Below, piece by piece: positions 47,719 through 56,907 of a stretch of 64,000 bases of DNA; within the stretch, counting starts at the first letter, position 1; each line of letters starts with the position of its first letter. The position numbers were made by a program, and so were the translations under genes. The DNA lies in assembly GCF_003457605.1 (NCBI RefSeq), contig NZ_QRAN01000002.1, positions 285,970 through 349,969 of the forward strand, read 5' to 3'. This stretch comes from Seongchinamella sediminis (GTDB lineage Bacteria > Pseudomonadota > Gammaproteobacteria > Pseudomonadales > Halieaceae). The notes under the pieces were generated by a model. The model worked only from the letters and a program-made list of their open reading frames with translations. It was not told where the DNA came from and made no database searches.

Positions 47719-48201
47719 ATGACATCGTTAGCAATACGCAATGGCACCCCCGAGGACATCGGCCAGATCTACCACTTCATTCGCGAACTGGCCACTTACG
47801 AGAAAGCGCTGGACGAGGTCAGCAGCGACGAGACCATGCTCCGCGAGGCCCTGTTCGGGACCAATCCCCGGGCCTACTCGCTGATCTGCGAAGTGGACGG
47901 CGGGCCCGCGGGTTTCGCCATTTACTTCTACAACTTCTCCACCTGGCTGGGCAAATACGGCCTGTTTCTCGAGGACCTGTACGTTTCTCCGGAGTACCGC
48001 GGTCACGGCGCTGGCAAGGCCCTGCTACAGCACCTGGCCCGCCAGGCGGTCGCCGAGGGCTGCGGCCGCTTCGAGTGGAACGTACTGGACTGGAACGAAC
48101 CGTCCATCCGCTTTTACGAAGCCTGCGGCGCAGAGCCCCTGAAGGAATGGGTGGGCTACCGGCTGCACGGAACCGCCCTGGAGCGCTTCGCCGCCGGCTA
48201 G
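47719..48201 (+). CDS. GNAT acetyltransferase, SSAT-like
   Basis: 160 aa. It matches the diamine/thialysine acetyltransferase group: IRELATYEKALDEV in the first helix, LFLEDLYVSPEYRGHGAGKALL for acetyl-CoA binding (spread over parts FLEDLYVSPEYRG and GAGKALL), and FEWNVLDWNEPSIRFYEACGA at the end. Likely substrates are polyamines or amino acids with a free amine. The gene closes the channel-yjdF unit with a single base between. Confidence 0.87.
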   Translation: MTSLAIRNGTPEDIGQIYHFIRELATYEKALDEVSSDETMLREALFGTNPRAYSLICEVDGGPAGFAIYFYNFSTWLGKYGLFLEDLYVSPEYRGHGAGKALLQHLARQAVAEGCGRFEWNVLDWNEPSIRFYEACGAEPLKEWVGYRLHGTALERFAAG

Positions 48202-48336
48202 CAAAGCCATGTCCCAACGGCCCCTACCGGCATTCGTCGCAGCCCGGCTGCAACTCGCCGCAGATCCCCTGCCTCATCCCCCCGCGCCTGCTATGTTCAG
48301 GGTCCGCTAGAACCAGACAATCCACAGGGGTGGGTC

Positions 48337-51300
48337 GTGAACCTGACTGCGAGCTCGTTGAAGAATCCCGCTGGCATTGCCGTTGCCGTGGCGGTCATCC
48401 TGTTTTTTGGCGCCTACAGCCTGACCCGGCTGCCGGTGCAGCTGTTCCCGGATATCGAAAACCCCACCATCAGCATCCAGACCGGCTGGCGGGCGGCGTC
48501 GCCGCGGGAAATCGAGTCCGAGATCGTCGAACCGATCGAGGCGGTGTTGCGGGGGATCCCGGGGCTGAAAGAAATGGCCGCTTACGCCAATGCTGGTAAC
48601 GCCTGGGTCAACCTGGAGTTCGGCCTCAACACCGATATGCAGCGGACGCTGATCGAGGTCATCTCGCGCATGAACCGGCTCGATCCCCTGCCCCGTGACG
48701 CCACCCAGCCGGTTATCATGCTCGGCGGCGGCAACGGCGACACCCCCGCCCTCACCTTCTTCTTCCTGCAATTACTGCCTGGCACCGAGGGCTCGATTTA
48801 CGACTATATCCAGTTTGTCGAGGACGTTATCCGTCCCGCCATCGAGTCGGTGCCGGGGGTCGCCCGGGTCAGCGTGCAGCAGAACAATGCCAACCCGGAA
48901 CAGGAACTGGAGATCCTCTTCGACCCCTATCGCGCCGCGCAGCTGGGCATTCCACTGACCGAAACCGCGGCCCGGCTGGGGCGGGCCAATGACATCAGCG
49001 GTGGCTTCGTCGACGTTGGCCGGCGCCAGTACACCCTGCGCTTCACCGGCCGCTACGAACCCGATGAGCTGTCCGGGTTCGTCCTGGAATGGCGCGATGG
49101 CCGCCCCATCAAGCTGGGGGACATCGCCGACATAGCGGTCACCCGCGGCGAGCAAGTGCTCACTAACACCCAGAACGGCAACCCCGCGGTGGCGGTCCGC
49201 ATCGACAAGGAAACCAGCGCCAACGCGCTGCAGACCCTGAATGCGGTGAAAGCGGTGGTGGCGGAGCTCAATGCCGGACCGGTGGCCGACCGCGGGCTGG
49301 TCATGGCCCAGTCCTTCGACGCCTCCGTGTTCATTATCCGCGCCATCGGCCTGGTCGGCGGCAACATCCTGCTCGGCATCCTGCTGGCGGTGGGCATTCT
49401 CTGGTGGTTCCTGCGTCGCTTCCGGGCGACGCTGATCGTCGCCGTGGCCATTCCGGTGTCACTGCTGGCCACCTTCGTGGTGCTCAACCTCACCGGCCGC
49501 ACGCTCAACGTGATTTCCCTGGCGGGCCTGGCCTTCGCCGTGGGCATGGTACTGGACGCCGCCATTGTGGTGCTGGAAAATGTGGTGCGCCTGCGGGAAA
49601 AGGGCCTGAACAGTTTCGACGCCTCACTGCAGGGCGCGCAGCAGGTGTGGGGCGCCCTGCTCGCCTCCACCGCCACCACCGTCGCCATTTTCCTGCCGGT
49701 TATTTTCATGCGCGAGGTGGAGGGCCAGCTGTTCGGCGACCTCGCCATCACCATCGCCATCGCCGTGGTGGTGTCGCTGCTGGTGGCGGTGACCATATTG
49801 CCGCTGGCGGCCCGCCGCTGGCTGCAGGAGGGCAAACTGGAAGACCGCAACCGCGGCCTGTGGCTGCGGATCAGCAACTTCATCATGGCCATCACCTCCA
49901 CCCCGCGCAAGCGCTGGACCCTGGCGGCGGTGCTTATCGCTACCCCGCTCAGCGCCAGCTACCTGCTGTTGCCCGAGCTCGACTACCTGCCGCCGGTGAA
50001 ACGCGACGCGGTGGATGCCTACTTCCAGTTTCCGCCCGGGGTCAGCGAACGCAGCATCGCCGAGGAGTACATCAAGGTACTGGATGAGCGCATGGCGCCG
50101 TTCATGAGCGGCGAGCGGGAGCCGGCGCTGAAGAACTACTACATCCTGACCTGGAACGGCGGCGGCGGCATGGGGGCCCGGGTGGCCGACCAGTCGCGGG
50201 TCAAGGAGCTGGAACGCATCATCAACCAGGAGATTTTCGCCGACCTGCCCGACATGCAGTTCTTCGCCTCCCAGGGCAACCTGTTTGGCGGCTTTGGCGG
50301 CGACCGGGTCATCGCCCTGCACCTGCAGTCCCGCGACCGCGCCGCCATCGCCGAGGCGGCGGCCCTGGGGGAAACCCTGCTGCGGGAGGCCCTGCCCGAC
50401 AGCAACGTGCGGGTCAGTCCCAACCTGGAGCAGGCCGAGCCGGAGTTGCAGCTGGCGCCCAACGACCGCAAGATCGCCGAGGCGGGCTGGGCCCGGCAGG
50501 ACATCGGCACCCTGGTGCGGGCCATGGGCGACGGCCTGTACGTGGGTGAATACTTCAACGGTGAGAAACGGATGAACATCATTCTCCGCTCCGAGCCCTG
50601 GGAGTCTCCCGAGCAACTGGCCTCCGCCCCGGTGGTGACCCCCACCGGTGCGCTGGTCCCCCTGTCCGAGCTGGTGGACATCGAGCGCACCGTCGGCCCC
50701 AGCCAGCTGCGCCGGATCGACAGCCGCCGCACCATTACCATCGATGTACGGCCCCCGGAGGACGTGTCACTGGAGCACGTGCTCACCACGATTCGCCAAC
50801 AGGTCGAACCCCGGCTCAAGGCGGCTCTGCCCGCCGACGGCAACATTCTCTATGGCGGCAGCGCCAACGCCCTGACCCGGGCCATCAAGTCCATGGGCAA
50901 CAACTTCGCCCTGGCGCTGGTGGTCCTGTTCCTGCTGATGGCGGCCCTGTTCCGCTCCATGAAAGACAGCCTGCTGGTGGTCATGGCGATGCCCCTGGCC
51001 ATGGTGGGCGGTATCGTCGCCATCCGCCTGCTCAATCTGGTGAGCTTCCAGCCGCTCGACCTGCTGACCATGATTGGCTTCGTCATCCTGCTCGGCCTGG
51101 TGGTCAACAACGCCATCCTGCTGGTGCACCAGACCCGCAGCGCCGAGCGCGAGGGCGTGAGTCGTCACCAGGCGGTGGAACAGGCCCTGCAGACCCGGCT
51201 GCGGCCGATATTCATGAGCACCCTCACCAGCATCTTCGGCATGTTGCCGCTGCTGCTGATGCCCGGCGCCGGCAGCGTGATCTACCGCGGCCTGGCCGCC

Positions 51301-51444
51301 GTTATCGTCGGCGGTATGTGTGTCAGCACCCTGTTTACCCTGTTACTGCTGCCCTGCTTCCTGCGCATGGGCGAAAGCCACAGCCGGGTCATTGAAGGCG
51401 ACGGCGACAAGACGCCGGCCCCGCAACTGAAGTCGGTGGCATAA
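48337..51444 (+). CDS. RND efflux transporter, inner-membrane pump
   Basis: 1035 aa starting at GTG 48337. It is a typical RND protein: first helix NPAGIAVAVAVILFFGAYSL, porter loop FPDIENPTISIQT, large periplasmic loops, 12 helices, and the second-half start at about residue 520. In helix 4 the proton-relay region reads GMVLDAAIVVLENVV with one Asp where drug pumps often have two. It would export hydrophobic compounds with its adaptor, encoded 20 bases downstream. Pump before adaptor is the reverse of the mexAB order; no outer-membrane channel or regulator gene is near. Confidence 0.93.
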   Translation: MNLTASSLKNPAGIAVAVAVILFFGAYSLTRLPVQLFPDIENPTISIQTGWRAASPREIESEIVEPIEAVLRGIPGLKEMAAYANAGNAWVNLEFGLNTDMQRTLIEVISRMNRLDPLPRDATQPVIMLGGGNGDTPALTFFFLQLLPGTEGSIYDYIQFVEDVIRPAIESVPGVARVSVQQNNANPEQELEILFDPYRAAQLGIPLTETAARLGRANDISGGFVDVGRRQYTLRFTGRYEPDELSGFVLEWRDGRPIKLGDIADIAVTRGEQVLTNTQNGNPAVAVRIDKETSANALQTLNAVKAVVAELNAGPVADRGLVMAQSFDASVFIIRAIGLVGGNILLGILLAVGILWWFLRRFRATLIVAVAIPVSLLATFVVLNLTGRTLNVISLAGLAFAVGMVLDAAIVVLENVVRLREKGLNSFDASLQGAQQVWGALLASTATTVAIFLPVIFMREVEGQLFGDLAITIAIAVVVSLLVAVTILPLAARRWLQEGKLEDRNRGLWLRISNFIMAITSTPRKRWTLAAVLIATPLSASYLLLPELDYLPPVKRDAVDAYFQFPPGVSERSIAEEYIKVLDERMAPFMSGEREPALKNYYILTWNGGGGMGARVADQSRVKELERIINQEIFADLPDMQFFASQGNLFGGFGGDRVIALHLQSRDRAAIAEAAALGETLLREALPDSNVRVSPNLEQAEPELQLAPNDRKIAEAGWARQDIGTLVRAMGDGLYVGEYFNGEKRMNIILRSEPWESPEQLASAPVVTPTGALVPLSELVDIERTVGPSQLRRIDSRRTITIDVRPPEDVSLEHVLTTIRQQVEPRLKAALPADGNILYGGSANALTRAIKSMGNNFALALVVLFLLMAALFRSMKDSLLVVMAMPLAMVGGIVAIRLLNLVSFQPLDLLTMIGFVILLGLVVNNAILLVHQTRSAEREGVSRHQAVEQALQTRLRPIFMSTLTSIFGMLPLLLMPGAGSVIYRGLAAVIVGGMCVSTLFTLLLLPCFLRMGESHSRVIEGDGDKTPAPQLKSVA

Positions 51445-51464
51445 ATGACTACTGGAGAACCACG

Positions 51465-52526
51465 ATGAAATTCCTCAACCGCGCCCTCCTGGCAAGCACC
51501 CTCGTCCTGGCCGGCGCCGGCCAGCCCGCCCTGGCCCAGCAAGCGGAAGCCATCGTCGAACTGGCGACGGTCAGCGCAGAGAGCGCCAGCTCCGTGGTCC
51601 GGCTGCCGGGCACGGTAATCAGTACCCAGGACGCGGTAATCGCGGCGGAGATCAGTGGCCGCCTGACCTGGGTCGCCCAGGTGGGTGACCACGTCGAGAC
51701 CGGCGATGTCCTCGCCCGGATCGATGACCACCTGCTGCAGCTGCAGCTGCGCAACGACCAGGCCCAGATCGCCCGGCTGGAAGCCGATATCCAGTACAAC
51801 AGGCGCCAGATCGACCGGCTGCAGAAGCTTGCCCTGCAGAACAATATGGCCAGGGCCGAGCTGGACGAGGTGGAGTCACGGCTGGAAATGCTGCTGCAGG
51901 AACAGCGCATTGCCGAGGTGGAACTGGACCGCACCCGGTATGACCTGCAGCGGGCGCAGGTCAAGGCCCCCTTCCCCGGCGTGATCGCCAACCGCGAACT
52001 GTACAGCGGTGAATACACCACCCCGGGCGCGGGGCTGGTCCGGCTGGTGGATACCCGGCAGGTGGAAATCAGCGTGAACGCCCCGCTCAAGGTCGCCCGC
52101 TACAACCGCCCCGGCAGCGAGGTGGAAGTGGCGGGGCACGGCGCCACCGCCGTCAGCGCCATCCGCGGCATGGTTCCGGTGGGCGACGAGCGCTCGCGGA
52201 TGATGGAACTGCGGCTGTCGGTGGAGCCGGGGCAGTGGATGATCGGTGAAGCGGTTACCGTGGCCCTGCCGGACAACGCCGCCAGCCCGGCGCTGAGCAT
52301 TCCCCGGGACGCCCTGGTACTGCGCGAGAACAATGTTTTCGTGTACACGGTCTCGGCCGACAACAAGGCGGTGAAGGTGCCGGTCAAGACCCTCGCCGGT
52401 CGCGGTTCACGAATAGCGATTGAGGGCGACCTGGCCGCCGGCGATGCGGTGGTGGTGAGAGGCGCGGAACGACTGCGCGAAGGGCAGGCCCTGAAAGTGG
52501 TCGGTCACCACCTGGCGGCCAAGTGA
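51465..52526 (+). CDS. RND efflux periplasmic adaptor (membrane-fusion protein)
   Basis: 353 aa; AGGA/GGAG-like bases precede the ATG at 51465. Signal peptide ends at ALAQQ (about residue 26). The rest is the adaptor layout: split lipoyl domain (VIAAEISGRLTWVAQVGDHV and VKAPFPGVIANRELYSGEY), a helical hairpin between them (about 95-150), and beta-barrel and membrane-proximal parts. It links the pump encoded before it to an outer-membrane channel. Its 3' end overlaps the extended selD frame on the other strand by 143 bases. Confidence 0.92.
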   Translation: MKFLNRALLASTLVLAGAGQPALAQQAEAIVELATVSAESASSVVRLPGTVISTQDAVIAAEISGRLTWVAQVGDHVETGDVLARIDDHLLQLQLRNDQAQIARLEADIQYNRRQIDRLQKLALQNNMARAELDEVESRLEMLLQEQRIAEVELDRTRYDLQRAQVKAPFPGVIANRELYSGEYTTPGAGLVRLVDTRQVEISVNAPLKVARYNRPGSEVEVAGHGATAVSAIRGMVPVGDERSRMMELRLSVEPGQWMIGEAVTVALPDNAASPALSIPRDALVLRENNVFVYTVSADNKAVKVPVKTLAGRGSRIAIEGDLAAGDAVVVRGAERLREGQALKVVGHHLAAK

Positions 52527-54729
52527 GGCTGACCGTCGCGCGGCCCGCTGGCGGGCCCGCCGTGACCGCGCCGATCACCCGGGCCTGGGCATAGCCCCCC
52601 TGGCAGAGGCTGGCCACCAGCTCACTGGCCCGGTCCGGGGCTGCGGCCAGCAACAGGCCGCCGCTGGTCTGGGGGTCGAACAAAATCTGTGCCGGCGCTT
52701 CCTGCGCCGCCGCGGTACCTGCGAGCGCCGCCTGGGCAGAGGCCCTGTTGGTCTCGTGCAGGGTGCTGCGCACGCCCGCCGCCAGCAGCGCTGTCGCCCC
52801 CGGCAAGGTGGGCAGGCCCGCCAGGTCCAGAGCGGCGCCCTGCCCCGGCAGCAGCATTTCCAGCAGGTGCCCGAGCAGGCCAAAGCCGGTGATATCGGTG
52901 CAGGCCGAGACCGCCGCGCCAGCCGCGAGCTCGGCGGCCAGGGCATTGCCCTGCAGCATCATCTCGATCGCCGCCGCCACATCCCGGCCATCGGCGCCCT
53001 GCTGCATGTGGGCCGCAAACAGCACTCCGGTGCCCAGGGGCTTGGTCAGGATCAACACATCGCCGGGCCTGGCGCCGCGCTTGGGCAGCGCCCTGTCTGC
53101 CACCAGCTGGCCGTTAACCGCAAAGCCAAGCTGCAGCTCCGGGCCCTGCATGCTGTGGCCACCGGCGAGGATGCAATCCACTTTCGCGAATTCGTAAAGC
53201 GCCCCGGCCAGCACCTGCTGCAGGTCGCGCTCCAGCAGGCTGCCCGCGGCAAACGGCAGGGTGATGGCGGCGAGGGCGGACAGCGGCCTCGCGCCGCAGG
53301 CATAGAGGTCGCTGAGGGCATGATTGGCGGCGATGCGCCCCATCAGCCAGGGGTCGGCAACCAGCTGCCGCAGCAGATCCAGGCTCTGCAGCACCGTCTC
53401 CCCCGCCACCCCGGGAATGGGCACAGCATCGTCACCGCTGGCCGGATCCGCCACCTGTTCCGGGAACTCCCCGTGCAGGGCGGCCAGCACCGCTGACAGG
53501 CCCGTTGCGCCGACCTTGGCGCCACAGCCGCCGCAGTGCGGTTTCGCCGCCGGCTCCAGGGCGCCGGGAAGGGCATCGGCGCCGGCCCCGGCCTCCATGG
53601 CGGGCAGCGTTTCGAAGCGGCCCATGAATTCCCGGTCTATCCGGTCTTTCCAGTGCCAGACCCAGCGCCCGCTGGCGCTGAAAACAGCCCGGTCCGCGGT
53701 CGCCTGCCGGTCGCCGAGGGAGAGCAGGGAGAGAAAGCGCTGCTGGGGCCGGTGCTGCCGCAGCGGCCGGCCCATCAGGCTGGCGCGCAGATTGTGGGCC
53801 AGCGCCGGCGCCTGGCGCACGGCGTAGACGCCGGCCTTGGGCCGCGGATGATTGAACTGGCTGGCAATATCACCGGCGCCGAATACGGCCGCATCGTCGA
53901 CGGAGCGCAGGCTGTCGTCCACCAGCAGGAAGCCCCGCTCGTCACAGGCCAGGCCGCTGGCCGCCACCCACGGCGCCGCCGCGGCGCCAGTGCACCAGAA
54001 CAGGTCGTCGTAGACATGGCGGCTGCCGTCGCCGAGGACAATCGCCTCGTCCTCCACCCGCGCTACCCGGCTGTCCACATGGAGCTCCACCCCGTGGCGG
54101 GCCAGCGCCGCCATGACGGCGGACCTCGCCCGCCGGTTATAACCCTGCAGGATCTGCGGCGCGCCACAGAACAGGGCGATGGCTACCGGCCGCTGCGCCA
54201 GCCGGTGGGCCATGGCCAGCGCCAGCTCCACACTGCCGGCGCCGCCACCGACCACCGTTACCCGGTGGCTGGTGTGCGCCTGCTGCAGGCGGGATTCAAG
54301 CTCACGCCAGCGCTGCCACAGCCCCGCCACCGGCTTTACCGGCACCGAGTGGGCCCGCGCCCCGGGGACCGAATCGAGTTCCGGCTGGGAACCGATATCG
54401 ATGCTGAGCAGGTCGTAGTTGATCGGCGGCCGCCCCAGCAGGGTCAGCTCCCGCGCCGCGGGATCCAGCGCCGTGACCTCGGAGGCGATAAAGCGCACCC
54501 CTGCCCACTGGCACAGTCGGGACAGGTCGATATGGGTTTGTTCAAAACGGTAATGTCCCGCCACCAGTCCCGGCAGCATGCCGGAATAGGGCGTATGGCT
54601 GGCCGGCGACACCAGGGTAATGCGCAGTCCGGCGATGGGGTTCATGGCCAGCATTCGCAGCACCAGGGCATGGCTGTGACCGCCGCCCACCAGCACCAGG
54701 TCGCGCTGCAGTTCCGCCTGGGCCCGCAT
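52384..54729 (-). CDS. selD: NADH dehydrogenase-like / selenide water dikinase fusion (SelD)
   Basis: 781 aa. Residues 1-370 form a pyridine-nucleotide-disulfide-type flavoprotein (LVLVGGGHSHALVLRMLAMN, DDAAVFGAGDIA). Residues from about 395 are SelD: HCGGCGAKVGATG with the active Cys and Lys, GDDAVPIPG and DPQTSGGLLLA. SelD makes selenophosphate from selenide and ATP; the fused flavoprotein may reduce selenium for it. It overlaps mnmH by one base (TGATG). The SelD homology ends near ATVSL; the last 46 residues are Arg/Pro-rich and lie antisense to the adaptor gene, so the original stop was probably lost. Confidence 0.93.
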   Translation of the reverse strand: MRAQAELQRDLVLVGGGHSHALVLRMLAMNPIAGLRITLVSPASHTPYSGMLPGLVAGHYRFEQTHIDLSRLCQWAGVRFIASEVTALDPAARELTLLGRPPINYDLLSIDIGSQPELDSVPGARAHSVPVKPVAGLWQRWRELESRLQQAHTSHRVTVVGGGAGSVELALAMAHRLAQRPVAIALFCGAPQILQGYNRRARSAVMAALARHGVELHVDSRVARVEDEAIVLGDGSRHVYDDLFWCTGAAAAPWVAASGLACDERGFLLVDDSLRSVDDAAVFGAGDIASQFNHPRPKAGVYAVRQAPALAHNLRASLMGRPLRQHRPQQRFLSLLSLGDRQATADRAVFSASGRWVWHWKDRIDREFMGRFETLPAMEAGAGADALPGALEPAAKPHCGGCGAKVGATGLSAVLAALHGEFPEQVADPASGDDAVPIPGVAGETVLQSLDLLRQLVADPWLMGRIAANHALSDLYACGARPLSALAAITLPFAAGSLLERDLQQVLAGALYEFAKVDCILAGGHSMQGPELQLGFAVNGQLVADRALPKRGARPGDVLILTKPLGTGVLFAAHMQQGADGRDVAAAIEMMLQGNALAAELAAGAAVSACTDITGFGLLGHLLEMLLPGQGAALDLAGLPTLPGATALLAAGVRSTLHETNRASAQAALAGTAAAQEAPAQILFDPQTSGGLLLAAAPDRASELVASLCQGGYAQARVIGAVTAGPPAGRATVSLTWPPGGDRPLSGPALRAVVPRLSPPPHRRRPGRPQSLFVNRDRRGS

Positions 54730-55820
54730 CAGCGACCGGCAACCCAGTCCAGCACCGCCGGGCGCGAACCGCGATACAGGACATCGCCCGCGCGCTGCTG
54801 TAACTGATACTCATACATGGGGTCATAGTACTGTTCCAGCAGCAGGCCGATCCACGGGCGGTGGCCGTCCAGGTTCCCGCTTTGCCGCTGGCGGGCAAAG
54901 CCGGCCGCCATCATTTCCCGGCTGCGCTGGTGGCGCTCCCCGCCCAGCCGCCTGCGGATTTTATCCAGGTCAGCCTGCAGTTTCTCCGCGTGCAGTTCGT
55001 CTCCCCGGGCGCCGTACAGCTCCCGGTAGCGCCGGCCGAGGTCGACGATGTAGTCCGCTATCACCACCTCGATGCGCTCATCGAGACTCTGCTCAAGCAC
55101 CACCAGCGGCGACTGCGCCATCTTCTGCCGCAGCACTTCCGGCAGGTGGATGCGGCCGATCAGCCGGCCCTCGTCCTCCAGGTAAACCGGGCCCCGGCCT
55201 TGCTCCAGCAGTTTCAGCAGCGCGATGGACAGGCTGTTTTCAAAGTCGATCTGGCTGGGCTGGGGCTGGGGCAGCTGGCCGAAGGTGGAGCCACGGTGAC
55301 AGGCCAGGCCCTCGAGGTCTACCGCGCGGGCAATACCCTGGATCACCCGGGTCTTTCCGGTGCCGGTTTTGCCGCTGATCAGCACCAGGCTGGCCTGCGC
55401 CACCGAGCGCTCCAGTTCATCGATCAGGAAGCGGCGCATGGCCTTGTAGCCGCCGCGGACCAGGGGGTAGTCAATGCCCTCATCGCGCAGCCACTGCTGG
55501 ACCGTCTGCGACCGCAGGCCGCCGCGGAAGCAGTACAGGTAGCCATCGGGGTGTTCGCGGGCGAAGTCACACCAGGCCGCCAGGCGCTCGTCCCGGGTGG
55601 CGCCGCTGACGATGCTGTGACCCAGTTCGATTGCCGCCTGCTGGCCCTGCTGCTTGTAACAGGTGCCGACCCGGGCGCGCTCCTCGTCACTCATTAACGG
55701 CAGGCTGGTGGCGCCGGGGAAAGCGCCTTTGGCAAACTCCAGCGGGGCGCGCATGTCCATCATCGGCGCATCGGCGAGGAACAGCGCACGGTAGTCCTGG
55801 GTATCGGGGCGCGCCGGCAA
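54729..55820 (-). CDS. mnmH: tRNA 2-selenouridine synthase
   Basis: 363 aa starting at TTG 55820, which has GGCGGAG 7 bases before it; an in-frame GTG at 55841 inside rdgC lacks a ribosome site. With this start the rhodanese cysteine is C97 (GYLYCFRGGLRS), as in E. coli SelU (YbbB), and the length agrees. A P-loop follows (LISGKTGTGKTR). It replaces sulfur by selenium at the wobble uridine of three tRNAs, via a geranylated intermediate, using selenophosphate from SelD, whose gene follows. No selA, selB or selC is near, so selenium may serve tRNA only. Confidence 0.94.
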   Translation of the reverse strand: MPARPDTQDYRALFLADAPMMDMRAPLEFAKGAFPGATSLPLMSDEERARVGTCYKQQGQQAAIELGHSIVSGATRDERLAAWCDFAREHPDGYLYCFRGGLRSQTVQQWLRDEGIDYPLVRGGYKAMRRFLIDELERSVAQASLVLISGKTGTGKTRVIQGIARAVDLEGLACHRGSTFGQLPQPQPSQIDFENSLSIALLKLLEQGRGPVYLEDEGRLIGRIHLPEVLRQKMAQSPLVVLEQSLDERIEVVIADYIVDLGRRYRELYGARGDELHAEKLQADLDKIRRRLGGERHQRSREMMAAGFARQRQSGNLDGHRPWIGLLLEQYYDPMYEYQLQQRAGDVLYRGSRPAVLDWVAGR

Positions 55821-55824
55821 CAGC

Positions 55825-56730
55825 TTACTCCGCCTCGCCACCGAAAATGTCGATCACCCGCTCCTGGAGGGCAGAAATGGCGTCGGACATCAGGGCGAAA
55901 TCCGCGTCCAGCCGGGCGGCATTGTCCGCCTCGGGAATGTCCTCGTTCTCTTTCATCAGTTCTTCGCTGAACTTGAGCCGGCGCAGGCACAGGTCCTCGG
56001 CCAGGACCAGTTTCACCCGCTCGTCCCAGGACAGCGCCAGCCGCGCCACCTGCTTGCCGGCATTGAGGTGAGTTTCCACCTCTTCACTCAACAAATCAAC
56101 GCCACGGCAGCGAACCACGCCGCCCTCCTCGCCGGGCTCGCGCAGCTCACATTCCTCGCCCAGGGCGAAATCATCCGGCAGGCTCTGGTGCGCCAGCCAG
56201 CCGGTCATGGTCGCCGAGGGCGCGTTGTTGACCTGCGGCAGCACCACCGGGAACGAGCCAATGCACTCCCGCAGCAGGTTCAGCAGTTCCTCGGCGCGGG
56301 CGGCACTGGCGGCATCGATGAATATCCAGTTGTTGCGGCTGTCTATATAAGCGTAAACCGCGGAGGAGCGGGTAAAGGCCCGGGGCAGGCAGTCCTGGAT
56401 GATTTCGTCCTTGAGGGTGAGGCGCTCCTTGCGGTAGACCTTGCGTGCCTGCTCCGATTCGATATGAGCCACCTTCTCCTCCAGTTGCTCGCGCACTACC
56501 GTGGATGGCAGCAGTTTTTCCTCCCGCTTGAGCTTGACCAGCAGGCGCCCGCCGGCGCTGTGGGCCAGTTCCTCCGACGCCTCTCCCAGCGGCGACACCC
56601 AGCCCAGGGCAAGAGCCTGGGACTTGGCGCAGGGCTCAAACGCCCGCGGGGCGAGCTGTTCGCCCAGGGACTCGGCGGAAAGTTCGAAGGGACTGGTGAG
56701 ACGGTAGGCGCGGATGTTCTTGAACCACAT
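55825..56730 (-). CDS. rdgC: Recombination-associated protein RdgC
   Basis: 301 aa, normal length. It is a ring-shaped DNA-binding protein that limits RecA filament formation. Family marks: MWFKNIRAYRLTSPF, LGWVSPLG, REQLEEKVAHIESEQ and KDEIIQDCLPRAF, followed by AYIDSRNNWIFIDAAS. It ends 4 bases before the mnmH start and leads the minus-strand run rdgC, mnmH, selD. Nothing suggests a joint function with the selenium genes. Confidence 0.96.
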   Translation of the reverse strand: MWFKNIRAYRLTSPFELSAESLGEQLAPRAFEPCAKSQALALGWVSPLGEASEELAHSAGGRLLVKLKREEKLLPSTVVREQLEEKVAHIESEQARKVYRKERLTLKDEIIQDCLPRAFTRSSAVYAYIDSRNNWIFIDAASAARAEELLNLLRECIGSFPVVLPQVNNAPSATMTGWLAHQSLPDDFALGEECELREPGEEGGVVRCRGVDLLSEEVETHLNAGKQVARLALSWDERVKLVLAEDLCLRRLKFSEELMKENEDIPEADNAARLDADFALMSDAISALQERVIDIFGGEAE

Positions 56731-56907
56731 ATGTTATACAACCCTGGCAAAAGCCCGGGATTGTAACCCAGCCGTCGGGGTCAATCGGCAGAAATATCCC
56801 GGTCATGTACAAATTGTTGTGCCTGGCTGCTGCCCCGGCTGTTGTCTCCTCCCGGCAGAGTCTATTTAATGCGCTTACGCAGTTAACCGGACACGACCAC
56901 TACCGAT

